Source: Candidatus Methylacidiphilum fumarolicum
GTDB lineage: Bacteria; Verrucomicrobiota; Verrucomicrobiia; Methylacidiphilales; Methylacidiphilaceae
DNA length: 64,000 nt
Reading direction: 5' to 3'
Assembly: GCF_949774925.1 (NCBI RefSeq)
Contig: NZ_OX458932.1
Coordinates: 558,001-622,000 of the forward strand
In this document: positions 1 through 8,528 of the stretch, in pieces
How positions within the stretch are numbered: the first letter of the stretch is position 1
Layout of the letters: each line of letters begins with the position of its first letter
Made by a program: the position numbers and the translations under genes
Notes under the pieces: generated by a model
Seen by the model: only the letters and a program-made list of their open reading frames with translations
Told to the model about the DNA's origin: nothing
Database searches by the model: none

Positions 1-2
1 CT

Positions 3-542
3 ATTGAGGTGAATTACGATATGGAAACGAGAAATGCCTACAAAATGCAAGTGGAGCAGGAGAGGCAAAAGAGAGTGGCGGAAAGAGAAAAGGAATTAAA
101 AGAAATAGCTAAAGAAAATAGTGAACTTAAGATTTTGGTTGCTGTAGCCACAAAAGGTGGGGGCAAAATCAACGAACATTTTGGGCATGCTAAAGAATTT
201 CAAATTTATGAGCTTAGTACGAAAGGCTCGAAATTCATCGGTCATCGGAGAGTCGACCTCTATTGCCAGGGTGGGTATGGAGAAGAGGATGCGCTTGAAA
301 CCGTTATTCGGGCGATAAGGGATTGTGTTGCTGTGTTTGTGGCAAAAATAGGATCTTGTCCGAAAGAAGCTTTGGAGAAAGCTGGCATAGAGACCGTTGA
401 CAGGTTTGCTTATGAATATATCGAAAAGGCCGCTCTGAGTTATTTCAAAGAATATCTTAGCAAGGTCAATGCTGGATTGATTCATCCAACCAAAAAAGAA
501 GATGCTCTGATTCGACAGGGGGCATTAGTGACTTTGAATTAA
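3..542 (+). CDS. nifB: NifB, C-terminal part (cut by window edge)
   Basis: NifB is the radical-SAM enzyme that builds the 8Fe-9S-C precursor (NifB-co) of the nitrogenase FeMo-cofactor. The frame is open to the window edge, so the SAM domain lies upstream; a GTG at 9 is internal rather than a start. What is visible is the family linker ([10 protein letters not shown]) followed by the NifX-like carrier domain, with [20 protein letters not shown] and [18 protein letters not shown], both hallmarks of NifB. It heads a same-strand nif run, 28 bp ahead of fdxN. A free-standing NifX-type protein was considered but the linker argues for NifB. Confidence 0.93.
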   Translation: MEVNYDMETRNAYKMQVEQERQKRVAEREKELKEIAKENSELKILVAVATKGGGKINEHFGHAKEFQIYELSTKGSKFIGHRRVDLYCQGGYGEEDALETVIRAIRDCVAVFVAKIGSCPKEALEKAGIETVDRFAYEYIEKAALSYFKEYLSKVNAGLIHPTKKEDALIRQGALVTLN

Positions 543-570
543 AACTGATGAACAAAAAGGAGAAAAAAGT

Positions 571-795
571 ATGGCATATAAGATCGTTGCATCCCAATGT
601 ACAGGATGTTCTGCTTGTGAACCGGAGTGCCCAAATGGCGCTATCTATGAAAAAGAAGGCATTTTTGCCATAGATCCAGAAAAATGCACAGAATGTATAG
701 GTTTTTTTGATGAACCGCAATGCGTATCTGTCTGTCCAGTAGACAATACCTGTGTGATTGATAAAAGTCGCCCACGATACAAAGCCAAAAAATAA
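571..795 (+). CDS. fdxN: 2[4Fe-4S] ferredoxin, FdxN type
   Basis: A 74-residue bacterial ferredoxin, probably the electron donor for NifB-linked cofactor synthesis or for nitrogenase. Cluster 1 is C10-x2-C13-x2-C16-x3-C20; cluster 2 is C39-x2-C42-x8-C51-x3-C55, where the eight-residue spacer is typical of nif-associated FdxN proteins. The gene follows nifB and is preceded by an AAAAAGGAG ribosome site, and its stop is 2 bp from the next start, so it is co-translated with the neighbouring iron-sulfur carrier. The function as FdxN is inferred from motif spacing and position. Confidence 0.9.
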   Translation: MAYKIVASQCTGCSACEPECPNGAIYEKEGIFAIDPEKCTECIGFFDEPQCVSVCPVDNTCVIDKSRPRYKAKK

Positions 796-797
796 CC

Positions 798-1139
798 ATG
801 AAAATATCAATTACACCCAAGGCAAAACAATTTATTAGCCGGATGATCCGGATGTGTGGAGGAACAAAAAGCGCGGGCATGCGATTGATTGTTGGAGAAG
901 GAGGCTGCTCAGGATTTACTACGGATTTTAGCGTTGTCGAGGAGCCGCAGCAATCGGATACCATATGGGAGGATGGCGTTAGGCTGTTTATTCCAAAAGA
1001 ATGTCTTCCTTACTTTGAAGAAGCCATTGTCCATTTTATTGAGACTCCCACCGAGACTAGACTGATTGTGCTATCAGGAAGAAAAAATAATAATAGCTGT
1101 GGCTGTTCCTCTCTGCCTCCAGATCATTCCAATGGATAA
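798..1139 (+). CDS. A-type Fe-S carrier (HesB/IscA family), nif-linked
   Basis: A 113-residue HesB/IscA-like protein that would deliver iron-sulfur clusters to nitrogenase components or NifB. The three conserved cysteines are present as GGCSGF (C37) and CGC (C101, C103). It starts 2 bp after the fdxN stop. The tail after CGC is longer than usual and rich in Ser, Pro and Asn. Three other A-type carriers are encoded in this window, two of them in a separate nif operon, so this one may be dedicated to the nifB transcription unit. Confidence 0.88.
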   Translation: MKISITPKAKQFISRMIRMCGGTKSAGMRLIVGEGGCSGFTTDFSVVEEPQQSDTIWEDGVRLFIPKECLPYFEEAIVHFIETPTETRLIVLSGRKNNNSCGCSSLPPDHSNG

Positions 1140-1215
1140 GATCCCGTATGGTTGAGTTTTATCTGAATGAAAGACATCAAAGGAAAGAGGCACAGGCCAA
1201 AAGCAAGGAAATCGT

Positions 1216-1731
1216 ATGCGAAGCTGCTGCTCAACTGATATGGATGCTTATGGTATTCCAGAAGATTATTGGGGAGAGCTGGTGGAGGAGGCTGCTAGGG
1301 AGCTTAAAGAGGCTGCAAGAGCATATCCCAACAAAGAAAAAGTACTTTTTCATTTGTATAAGGCCTTTGAGAAGGCTGGAAAGCATATTACCGTTCTGAT
1401 CGGCTTCTACCGTTTTTACTTTTATCAGAGTGATATGTTGCAGTCTATATATTGGGGGAGATTGTGTATGGAGGAAACTGCAAAAAAATTGAGGATAAAT
1501 GAAAACTGGATGGAATTGACTGAAGAGCAGATTGAAATGCTCAAAAGCGCTGACAATCCTCTAGTCGATCTCTACTTAAGAGCTTTTCATGCTGTGGCCT
1601 ATCTGCTTGGGCGAGTGGGCAACATAGAGGAAAGCTTAAAAATGCTCCAACTATTAACCAGGATTGATGTAAAAAGTCAAATAGGTGCTAGTAGGCTAGC
1701 GTCTATCCTCAAAGGAGAGGACAATCAGTGA
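1216..1731 (+). CDS. Helical protein of unknown function inside nif operon
   Basis: I do not recognise this 171-residue protein. It is predicted to be almost all alpha-helical, with repeated amphipathic helices and aromatic-rich stretches around residues 45-75 that recall TPR-like scaffolds. The ATG at 1216 is favoured because AAGGAA lies 8-9 bp upstream; a shorter overlapping frame from 1148 lacks such support and is probably spurious. It overlaps the start of the following LRV gene by 4 bp, which indicates translational coupling and a nif-related role, but no catalytic motif is visible. Confidence 0.7.
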   Translation: MRSCCSTDMDAYGIPEDYWGELVEEAARELKEAARAYPNKEKVLFHLYKAFEKAGKHITVLIGFYRFYFYQSDMLQSIYWGRLCMEETAKKLRINENWMELTEEQIEMLKSADNPLVDLYLRAFHAVAYLLGRVGNIEESLKMLQLLTRIDVKSQIGASRLASILKGEDNQ

Positions 1732-2549
1732 AAGATCTTTCGAAAGAATGTTTAGATTGGGAAGGGAAGCCGGTTGACTGCACCCAATGCCCTCATAAGG
1801 AATTAAAATCTAAGGGCAAATGTAAGAAGGGGGAAGCATGTATTCAGGATAGGTATGCGAAAAGAATTGAACGCTTCTTCGAAAGAAATCCCACCCTGGC
1901 TACTAGTTATTTAATGCATCCCTATTTTGAAATTCGGGCAATTGCTCTGAGGCATGTCGATGGTCATCATCAAATCCGGATGTCGATGGATCCCGACGAT
2001 ACTGTCAGAATGAGCGCTGCCTACTATGTGCCCAAAAAGTTTCTCCTCCGATTGCGTTTTGATAAGAGCCGGGATGTGCGGATTAGGGCGGCTGGATTAT
2101 TGGAGGGGATGGATCTTGTCCCGATGCTGATTGATCCTGATTATTATGTCAGGCAGATAGTTGCTAGAAAAATTCCGGTCGAATGGTTGATTTTTATGGT
2201 TTCAGATCCTGAAGCTGCCGTACGGATTGAGGTTGCCAAGAGAATAGGGGAAGAGGGATTGAACATCCTTGCCAATGATTTGAACGAAGAAGTCAGGCTA
2301 ACCGTTGTCTCTAGACTAGACTCGAATGAATTGATACGGTTTATCAATGATCCTAGCTGGAAAGTAAGATTTGAAGTGGTGCGGAGAATTCATCCTGGTT
2401 CTTTACAAATCTTTTGTCAAGACCAGGATTCCTTTGTGAGAGAATTTGCTAAGCTTCGAATGGAAGAGCTCTATGGACAAACACAAAATAATCAGTTGAA
2501 AAAAGGATGGGGAAAAAAGAAAGACGATGAAGGAGAAGGACATCAATGA
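1728..2549 (+). CDS. 4Fe4S-LRV (leucine-rich variant repeat) protein
   Basis: A 273-residue protein with an N-terminal cysteine cluster (C8, C18, C21, C32, C38) and then tandem roughly 24-residue helical repeats of the kind HPDxxVRxxVAxR, for example SDPEAAVRIEVAKRIG. This is the architecture of the LRV protein encoded beside nif genes in Azotobacter vinelandii, which holds a [4Fe-4S] cluster and a superhelical repeat domain of unknown role. It is coupled to the upstream helical gene (4-bp overlap) and overlaps nifZ by 23 bp. Family identity is strong; biochemical function is not known. Confidence 0.88.
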   Translation: MKDLSKECLDWEGKPVDCTQCPHKELKSKGKCKKGEACIQDRYAKRIERFFERNPTLATSYLMHPYFEIRAIALRHVDGHHQIRMSMDPDDTVRMSAAYYVPKKFLLRLRFDKSRDVRIRAAGLLEGMDLVPMLIDPDYYVRQIVARKIPVEWLIFMVSDPEAAVRIEVAKRIGEEGLNILANDLNEEVRLTVVSRLDSNELIRFINDPSWKVRFEVVRRIHPGSLQIFCQDQDSFVREFAKLRMEELYGQTQNNQLKKGWGKKKDDEGEGHQ

Positions 2550-2808
2550 GCTTGATGGCCCGCCTGTATTTGAGTTTGGCCAAAAGGTTAGAAGTAGAAA
2601 AAATATTCGCAATGATGGAACATTTCCTGGAAAAGAGATAGGAGAAATTTTGGTTAAAAAAGGGGAAATTGGTTATGTCAGCAGTATCGGGACATTTCTT
2701 CAAAAATACTATATCTATGGGGTTGATTTTATTGAAAGAGGCTATCTGGTTGGAATGAAAGCCGAAGAATTAGAAAGAGTCGATGAAGACGGTAACAAAG
2801 AGGGATAG
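2527..2808 (+). CDS. nifZ: NifZ, P-cluster maturation protein
   Basis: NifZ helps fuse the paired [4Fe-4S] clusters into the second P-cluster of the NifDK tetramer. The 93-residue protein has the complete NifZ core, including GQKVRSRKNIRNDGTFPG and YIYGVDFIERGYLVGM, and a short charged C-terminus. The start overlaps the preceding LRV gene by 23 bp and its own end overlaps nifS by 26 bp, so the three are translationally coupled. Recognition rests on these family-specific blocks. Confidence 0.93.
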   Translation: MKEKDINELDGPPVFEFGQKVRSRKNIRNDGTFPGKEIGEILVKKGEIGYVSSIGTFLQKYYIYGVDFIERGYLVGMKAEELERVDEDGNKEG

Positions 2809-3949
2809 GGTCTATTTAGATTACAATGCCACTACCCCGCTTGTAGAGGAAGTATATGAGGCGATGCTTCCCTGGCTAAGAGAAAAATTCGGTAATCCTT
2901 CAAGCAGTCATCGAGAAGGCAAGGAAGCCAAAGAGGCTCTGTTTGATTGCCGAAAGAAAATTGCACAGTTTCTTGGAACAAGGACTGAAGAAATCATTTT
3001 TACAAGCGGGTGTACAGAAAGCATTGGATTGGCCTTAAGAGGTGCTTTGTTGGCAGCAGCGCACAAAAATAAAATTGTAATTTCCGCTGTTGAACATCCG
3101 GCCGTTTTCAGTCTTATGAAGCTCTTAGAAAAAGAAGGTGTCCAGTTTACTATCCTGCCTGTTGAAAGAGATGGCTCGCTTAATCTTGAACAACTGGAAA
3201 AATCGCTGGATAGCTCTGTTGGGATTCTTAGCCTGCTGTGGGCTAATAATGAAACAGGGGTTCTTTTTCCTATTGAACAGATCAGCCGGATAGCCAAAGC
3301 CAAAGGGATACTTTTTCATGTGGATGGTGCTCAGGTCGTGGGTAAAATAAAGATCCATCTAGCAGAGCTTGGAGTAGATTTGTTTTCATTTTCTGCCCAT
3401 AAATGCTATGGGCCGAAGGGCATTGGGGGGCTTTATGTAAGAAAGGGAGTTTCTCTTGCTCCTTTGATTCCTGGACATCAGGAAAGAAATAGGAGAGGAG
3501 GAACGGAAAATGTTGCTGGTATTGTGGGGATGGCGAAAGCCTGTGAACTTGCAGAATCAAAGATAATGCGGGAGAGTGGTCGGATCCAAAAATTACGTGA
3601 CTGGATGGAACAAAAAATTGAACAGGAATTGCCTGGGATTGTTATTGTGGCAAAAAATAAAAGTCGAATTTGGAATACATCTAACATCATTTTTTCTGGA
3701 ACCGACTCAGAAGAGCTATTGAATTATCTTGACCAGAAAGGGATTGCTGTTTCTACAGGCTCAGCTTGTATGAGCGGCAGCCAAGAACCTTCGCATGTGC
3801 TTTTAGCTATGGGATTTGATCGAAAAGAAGCCTCTTCGGCTTTAAGAATTTCTCTGGGTTTTGAAACGACCCAAGAAGAAATCGAAATTTTTCTTCAAGC
3901 CCTTTTCTCTTTTTTTAGAGTAGAAGCTTTCTGTAACGCAGTGAAGTGA
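2783..3949 (+). CDS. nifS: NifS cysteine desulfurase
   Basis: PLP-dependent class V aminotransferase-fold enzyme that releases sulfane sulfur from L-cysteine for nitrogenase Fe-S clusters. The 388-residue sequence shows the N-terminal VYLDYNATTP block, the PLP lysine in SAHKCYGPKG (K207) and the persulfide-forming cysteine in STGSACMSG (C329), all at expected positions. It overlaps nifZ and would be co-transcribed with nifB to nifZ. The partner scaffold nifU is not in the window; the A-type carriers may receive the sulfur instead or nifU may lie elsewhere. Confidence 0.95.
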   Translation: MKTVTKRDRVYLDYNATTPLVEEVYEAMLPWLREKFGNPSSSHREGKEAKEALFDCRKKIAQFLGTRTEEIIFTSGCTESIGLALRGALLAAAHKNKIVISAVEHPAVFSLMKLLEKEGVQFTILPVERDGSLNLEQLEKSLDSSVGILSLLWANNETGVLFPIEQISRIAKAKGILFHVDGAQVVGKIKIHLAELGVDLFSFSAHKCYGPKGIGGLYVRKGVSLAPLIPGHQERNRRGGTENVAGIVGMAKACELAESKIMRESGRIQKLRDWMEQKIEQELPGIVIVAKNKSRIWNTSNIIFSGTDSEELLNYLDQKGIAVSTGSACMSGSQEPSHVLLAMGFDRKEASSALRISLGFETTQEEIEIFLQALFSFFRVEAFCNAVK

Positions 3950-3980
3950 AAAAAGAGCAGCCTTTAATGTTCCCTATAAA

Positions 3981-3996
3981 TGGCATAATAAATGCT
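3981..3996 (+). promoter_or_regulatory. Sigma-54 (-24/-12) promoter of nifQ
   Basis: TGGCATAATAAATGCT has the GG and GC dinucleotides exactly 10 bases apart, as required for RNA polymerase sigma-54 (consensus TGGCAC-N5-TTGCA/T). No exact TGT-N10-ACA site is seen in the short gap upstream; one could lie inside nifS. Transcription would begin near 4007, excluding an ATG at 3992. Confidence 0.7.
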
Positions 3997-4015
3997 CATT
4001 ATTTGGAAGAAGTTT

Positions 4016-4585
4016 ATGACGATGGATACATGTCTACAAAATCAACCTTTAAAAAAGAAAGACTGTGATATTCCTTACAATCTTCTGGGACTTTTGAAGA
4101 AGAGCGTTGGTTATGTCCTGTGGAAATTTGGTTCTGCAAATAGTGATCCATTCATTCCTGGTCTAGGTTTGTCAAAAGAAGAACTATCAAAAATGGCAGT
4201 TTTTTTTGAAATGAGTCTGATTTGTTCTAGGGATGGCAATTTAGGGACTTATCTAGAGCTCTACGAAGAACACAAAATGCTTGTTCAATTGTTTCTTCGT
4301 TACCGCAATTATTTTGGGGAGCTATCCCTGTGGATAGCCCATCTCCTTGCAACGGCCTCTCTGGGAGATAATCATCTTTGGCAGGATCTTGGCTTAGAGA
4401 GTAGAAAGGAGCTTGGGACAATCTTAGAAGCTTTTTTCCTACCTCTTTACAGCTCCAATAGGGAAGATATGCGCTGGAAGAAATTTTTTTATAGGAAATT
4501 ATGCGAAGAAGAGGGAATCTTCGTATGTAAGGCTCCAAATTGTAAAGATTGTACGGATAGACCGCTTTGTTATGGTCCAGAATGA
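4016..4585 (+). CDS. nifQ: NifQ, molybdenum donor for FeMo-co
   Basis: NifQ carries a Mo-Fe-S cluster and supplies molybdenum to NifEN/NifH during FeMo-cofactor synthesis. The 189-residue protein ends in the diagnostic block DMRWKKFFYRKLC followed by C-x4-C-x2-C-x5-C (VCKAPNCKDCTDRPLC). The ATG at 4016 is chosen over 3992 because GGAAGA lies 5 bp before it and because the sigma-54 promoter at 3981 would start RNA near 4007; ATG 4022 is also possible. It lies between nifS and the rhodanese and has its own promoter. Confidence 0.93.
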   Translation: MTMDTCLQNQPLKKKDCDIPYNLLGLLKKSVGYVLWKFGSANSDPFIPGLGLSKEELSKMAVFFEMSLICSRDGNLGTYLELYEEHKMLVQLFLRYRNYFGELSLWIAHLLATASLGDNHLWQDLGLESRKELGTILEAFFLPLYSSNREDMRWKKFFYRKLCEEEGIFVCKAPNCKDCTDRPLCYGPE

Positions 4586-4619
4586 GAAACAACGCAATAC
4601 TATAGAAAGGAAGTGACTT

Positions 4620-5477
4620 ATGAGTACTGGTTATGTGTTTGAGGATAAGATAGTAGAAATAGAATGGCTTGCGCAAAATTTAAATTCTCTTGCTCCGGAT
4701 ATCCGGATTATTGAAAGCAACGAAGACGTGTTGCTTTATGATACGGGACATATTCCGGGTGCCGTACATATCGATTGGCGCAAGGATTTGCAAGACCCAA
4801 TCATTCGTGATTACATTTCTGCGGAAAAGTTTGCTGAACTTTGTTCCCGTAATGGCATAACTCCTAATACGACCTGTATATTTTATGGGGACAAATCTAA
4901 CTGGTGGGCTTGTTATGCGCTGTGGGCCTTTGAATTGTTTGGTCATAAAAACTCGAAAATCCTTAATGGGGGCCGAGACAAATGGATTAAACTTGGTCTT
5001 CCGCTAACGAAAGAAAAACCTTCTTTTGAAAAGACTCATTATCCAGTCCCCTCCAAAAGAATGGATGAAGAAATTCGGATCTTTTATAACGGCGTACTCG
5101 ATTATTTAAAGACAAAGGGTCCGCTGATTGATGTACGCAGCCCAGGGGAATACTCTGGAGAGCTTCTTCATATGCCTGAATATCCACAAGAAGGGGTGCT
5201 ACGTGGAGGTCACATTCCAGGGGCCAAAAGTGTGCCTTGGAAAACGGCTGTAAAAGAAGACGGCACATTTAAATCTATTGCTGAGCTGCGTGACATTTAT
5301 GAAAAACAGGCTGGCTTAGATCCTGAAAAAGAAACAGTCGTGTATTGTCGCATAGGCGAACGTTCTAGCCATACCTGGTTTGTATTGAAGTATTTATTGG
5401 GTCATAAAAATGTAAAAAATTATGACGGTTCCTGGACGGAATGGGGGAACAAGGTGGGAGCTCCAATAGAGCGCTGA
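4620..5477 (+). CDS. rhdN: Two-domain rhodanese sulfurtransferase, nif-linked
   Basis: Thiosulfate:cyanide-type sulfurtransferase of 285 residues with tandem rhodanese domains (about 10-140 and 150-285). The N-terminal domain contains the structural [11 protein letters not shown] segment; the C-terminal domain holds the catalytic cysteine in CRIGERS (C243). A GAAAGGAAG ribosome site precedes ATG 4620. Position directly after nifQ parallels rhdN in the A. vinelandii nifB-nifQ cluster, suggesting sulfur mobilisation for nitrogenase metalloclusters; that physiological role is inferred from context. Confidence 0.85.
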   Translation: MSTGYVFEDKIVEIEWLAQNLNSLAPDIRIIESNEDVLLYDTGHIPGAVHIDWRKDLQDPIIRDYISAEKFAELCSRNGITPNTTCIFYGDKSNWWACYALWAFELFGHKNSKILNGGRDKWIKLGLPLTKEKPSFEKTHYPVPSKRMDEEIRIFYNGVLDYLKTKGPLIDVRSPGEYSGELLHMPEYPQEGVLRGGHIPGAKSVPWKTAVKEDGTFKSIAELRDIYEKQAGLDPEKETVVYCRIGERSSHTWFVLKYLLGHKNVKNYDGSWTEWGNKVGAPIER

Positions 5478-5482
5478 GTCTC

Positions 5483-5721
5483 TTTACGAGTGAACGCCGG
5501 GAAAGCCCACACTTTTAAGAGTGGGATGAGAGGTGGCTTCATTAAGTTGCAAATGTCTAATGGTTGTGGTATAACATCAGGCCGTAGGGCTGGACCGGTC
5601 CGAACTAACGCCTCTGGAGAAGGAGACCGCTGCACGGATACTGGGGAGTAACCCTGCTATTCGTGTAGGTTTCCTTCGGTGAAAGAGGAAGCCCACTCTT
5701 TTAAAGGTGGGAGGAGGTCAC
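5483..5721 (+). mobile_element. Miniature IS200/IS605-type element with both ends, no ORF
   Basis: The 395-bp gap between the rhodanese gene and nifA holds a short element. Its left part (about 5483-5540) has the IS605-type end GCCGGGAAAGCCC with a hairpin formed by CCCACACTTTTAAGAGTGGG and then GATGAGAGG. Its right part (about 5600-5721) has the structured tract typical of tnpB 3' ends/omega-RNA, a TTCCTTCGGTGAAAGAGGAA hairpin, GCCCACTCTTTTAAAGGTGGG and a terminal GAGGTCAC. No transposase is encoded, so it is a non-autonomous (PATE-like) copy. Boundaries are approximate. 5722-5872 holds nothing I recognise. Confidence 0.7.
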
Positions 5722-5872
5722 ATACAATGAGTTTTGATGCTAGAACTGCCCCAAGGCGCTGATTTGCCTGTTAGTGAGGAAGGAAGGCATCTTTTGGCAG
5801 TATAATGGTCATGTCAATTGTAGCAGGTACCTTTATCTTCCTTTATCTGCAAGCAAACGAACCTTTCTCTAT

Positions 5873-7462
5873 TTAGAATTTTTTGATTGCTATTCCGTAT
5901 TTTTTCAGAGCATAACCGAGCTGTCTAGGGGTAATGTTTAGTAGACGTGCGGCTTTAGCTTGTACCCAACCACATTTTTCCATTGCTTGAATGATTTTTT
6001 CCTTAGGATCGTCAGATACCAATGGACTGTAAAAAGAAGGTCTATGGGTTTCTTCTTTGTGAAAAGTCTCTTCGGTGGAAGAGATGATGGGGGTGGAGAC
6101 TACATGTAAATCTTTTTTCCATAAAATGGGAGAGGAACATTGGTTTCTACGGCAGGCAACGTCCACTTCTTCAATCCAGTTATTCTTTGAATTGGTTGCG
6201 GCTCTTTCCAGACAATTTTCTAATTCCCTTACATTCCCGGGCCAATGACAATTGATTAAAAGATTAAGGGCTTCCGGAGTAATTTTTAATTTTCTATTCA
6301 AATCCTTCCCGATTTTATTCAAAATATGCTCGGCCAACAGGGGAATATCTTCTTTTCGCTCTCGTAAAGGCGGCAGAAAGATAGAAACCACATTTATCCG
6401 AAAATAAAGATCGGCTCGAAACTCTCCTTTAAGCACAGCATCTTCAAGATTTTTGTTCGTGGCCGTAATGACTCTAACATCCACTCGAATCGTTTTGTTC
6501 CCTCCCACTCTTTCAAATTCTCTTTCTTGAAGGACCCGTAGCAGTTTCACTTGAACAGCCGGTGATATATCCCCTATTTCGTCCAGGAATAAGGTGCCGC
6601 CATGGGCCAGTTCGAACCGACCTTTTCTTTCGAAAAGGGCGCCAGTAAAAGCTCCTTTTTCATGACCGAAAAGTTCTGATTCAAGCAGGGTTTCTGGCAG
6701 AGCAGAACAGTTTACTTTAATAAAAGGCCCCTCTTTTCTAGGACTGAGATAATGAATTGTTCTGGCAATCACCTCTTTTCCTGTGCCGCTTTCTCCACGG
6801 AGCAAAACAGTAGAACGAGAGGGAGCCACATGATAGACAAGATCTAGTACGGCTTGCATCTGCTTGCTCTGCCCTATGACTCCGTTGGCAGTTCTTGTCT
6901 TAAATGAGTCATGTTTTAAACGATAGGAACTAGCTTCTGACCTCTCTTGAGTCTCTTGAGACAAGGAGCCGTCCATGCAGAGTTTTATTTTTTGCCCAAA
7001 AAGATTAGCAGCTAAACTAAGAATTTGAGTAGTTTCTGAAAGGGAATCAAGCGCTGATTCCCTTTTTCTTTCACAAACCAGAACGCCTAAACATTCTCTT
7101 TCGGATCGGATTGGGATGCAAAAAAGAGAAAGAGGGTTTTCTGAGCACTCATTGGGCTTGATTTCCTCGTTGGAGTAAAGCTCTGCATAGAGATCTGGAA
7201 TGACGACAGGAAACCCATTTTTAAAGATCTGTTCAATAAAGGATTGGTAAAATGAAATATGCTCCTGGGGATCAAATATTCCATAAGAGGCTAAAATCTT
7301 AGGAGTTTGAGCTTCTTTAATGAATATTACCGTTCTAAGTAATTTTAGATTTAAACTTAAAATTTTTAAAGATTCTCTTAATAACTTTTCTAATTGAGAA
7401 TGCGAAGAAGCCAGTATTTTACTGATTTCATAGATGGCAACCAATTCACCATTTTTTTTCAT
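5873..7462 (-). CDS. nifA: NifA, sigma-54-dependent nif activator
   Basis: Master activator of nif operons, 529 residues. An N-terminal GAF domain (about 10-155) is followed by the AAA+ domain with Walker A GESGTGKE (223-230), the sigma-54 contact loop GAFTGA (270-275) and Walker B LFLDEIGD (291-298), and a Fis-type HTH at 495-529 ending in the NifA signature [14 protein letters not shown]. Between AAA+ and HTH lie C405, C417, C437 and C442, exactly C-X11-C-X19-C-X4-C, the motif of oxygen-sensitive NifA proteins that need no NifL. It is divergent from the carrier-pair operon whose promoter it probably activates. Confidence 0.96.
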   Translation of the reverse strand: MKKNGELVAIYEISKILASSHSQLEKLLRESLKILSLNLKLLRTVIFIKEAQTPKILASYGIFDPQEHISFYQSFIEQIFKNGFPVVIPDLYAELYSNEEIKPNECSENPLSLFCIPIRSERECLGVLVCERKRESALDSLSETTQILSLAANLFGQKIKLCMDGSLSQETQERSEASSYRLKHDSFKTRTANGVIGQSKQMQAVLDLVYHVAPSRSTVLLRGESGTGKEVIARTIHYLSPRKEGPFIKVNCSALPETLLESELFGHEKGAFTGALFERKGRFELAHGGTLFLDEIGDISPAVQVKLLRVLQEREFERVGGNKTIRVDVRVITATNKNLEDAVLKGEFRADLYFRINVVSIFLPPLRERKEDIPLLAEHILNKIGKDLNRKLKITPEALNLLINCHWPGNVRELENCLERAATNSKNNWIEEVDVACRRNQCSSPILWKKDLHVVSTPIISSTEETFHKEETHRPSFYSPLVSDDPKEKIIQAMEKCGWVQAKAARLLNITPRQLGYALKKYGIAIKKF

Positions 7463-7586
7463 GATTCTTGGATCCGATTGGAGAGCTTTCTTTTTTTAAA
7501 GCAAAGGCTGTGCCAAATAAATTGTCATAATTGCTCAATCAAGGTTACTCATTTTTAGACACGCAAGTCCATTCGCATAGGAACTT

Positions 7587-7603
7587 TTGGCATGATTCCT
7601 GCT
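7587..7603 (+). promoter_or_regulatory. Sigma-54 promoter of Fe-S carrier pair
   Basis: TTGGCATGATTCCTGCT, with GG and GC 10 bases apart, lies 23 bp before the ATG at 7627. I found no exact TGT-N10-ACA activator site in the 120 bp upstream. Confidence 0.72.
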
Positions 7604-7626
7604 CAAAAAAAGAAAAAGGAGAACAT

Positions 7627-8028
7627 ATGAAAGGAACTTCGGAAAAAAGTGCTCAGGATCTTTTGGAAAATGTATCTAACGACCAAAGGCAGAGTATTGA
7701 ACTAACAGAAGCCGCCGTACAAAAAATAAAATCTTTAATTGAGGAAGAACAGGACAAAGAACTCAAGCTAAGAATTTTTATTACTGGAGGCGGCTGCTCA
7801 GGCTACCAATATAATTTTGCCTTTGATCGAGAGATCGAAGAAGGGGATATCCTTTATGAAATGGGGGGAGTTTCTCTTGTGATCGATCCACAGAGTCATA
7901 TGTACTTGCGAGGTGCACAGATCGATTATGAAGAAAATCTCGAGGGAGCCCGTTTTGTTATACATAATCCAAATGCGGGATCTACCTGCAGCTGCGGATC
8001 TTCATTTTCAGCAAATTGTACTCCATAA
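7627..8028 (+). CDS. A-type Fe-S carrier (IscA/ErpA-like), nif-regulated
   Basis: A 133-residue A-type carrier with a roughly 35-residue polar N-terminal extension before the core. Conserved cysteines are in GGGCSGYQY and in [11 protein letters not shown] 7627 is chosen over an earlier in-frame start at 7531 because it has AAAAAGGAG 5 bp upstream and lies just downstream of the sigma-54 promoter at 7587, which would exclude the earlier start from the transcript. It is followed 28 bp later by a second carrier gene, so the two form a NifA/sigma-54-type operon. Confidence 0.88.
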   Translation: MKGTSEKSAQDLLENVSNDQRQSIELTEAAVQKIKSLIEEEQDKELKLRIFITGGGCSGYQYNFAFDREIEEGDILYEMGGVSLVIDPQSHMYLRGAQIDYEENLEGARFVIHNPNAGSTCSCGSSFSANCTP

Positions 8029-8056
8029 GATCAAACAAAAAAGCGAGGCGATTGAC

Positions 8057-8386
8057 ATGGCTATTTCCATAACTCAAAGAGCCCAGGAAAAGCTAGCGAA
8101 GGCGTTGTTAGGCAAAAAAGATTTTGTTGCCTTAAGACTGGCAGTAGTGCGTTCAGGCTGTGCTGGTTTTTCGTATCAGATGGATTATGTTCGGCAGATT
8201 GAATCGGACGATACGGTGTGGGATTTTCCTGGGGGAAAACTAGTGGTGGATAAGGAATCTTTTAAACTGCTGGATGGGCTTGTGCTTGATTATATTAAGG
8301 ATCCTTTTAAGGAACGGTTCGTTTTTAATAATCCGAAGGCGACAGGAAGTTGTGGTTGTGGAGAAAGTTTCAGTGTTGCTAAGTGA
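8057..8386 (+). CDS. Second A-type Fe-S carrier in the pair
   Basis: A 109-residue IscA-family protein whose cysteines are in RSGCAGFSYQMD and GSCGCGESF. The ATG at 8057 begins the family core (MAISITQRAQEKL) and has GAGG upstream; longer in-frame starts fall inside the preceding gene. Compared with its neighbour it lacks the N-terminal extension and is closer to SufA/IscA. The pair could act as a heterodimer or as carriers for different clients; nothing in the sequence decides this. Confidence 0.88.
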   Translation: MAISITQRAQEKLAKALLGKKDFVALRLAVVRSGCAGFSYQMDYVRQIESDDTVWDFPGGKLVVDKESFKLLDGLVLDYIKDPFKERFVFNNPKATGSCGCGESFSVAK

Positions 8387-8403
8387 GACGAGGAAAACAA
8401 AAT

Positions 8404-8419
8404 TGTTTGTTTTTCGACA
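8404..8419 (+). promoter_or_regulatory. NifA upstream activator site for nifT operon
   Basis: TGTTTGTTTTTCGACA matches the NifA consensus TGT-N10-ACA exactly. It lies about 120 bp before the -24 element at 8529, a normal distance for IHF-assisted looping. Confidence 0.75.
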
Positions 8420-8528
8420 ATCGCAATTCCTTAGCTAAAAGAGACTGAGTCAAGCTTAAGGTTGTGGTTGAGTGTAGGTGTTTGTTCCTTAATGGAGAGA
8501 TTTAAAAGTTTTTTTCCTCTTGTTTAAG

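Noticed and set aside
1148-1399. 83-codon frame overlapping the helical nif gene
   Set aside because: It has weaker start signals and is out of frame with the longer gene at 1216 that couples to the LRV gene.
7480-7580. A NifA TGT-N10-ACA site for the carrier-pair promoter
   Set aside because: Searched by eye on both strands of the nifA-carrier gap; only imperfect matches were found.
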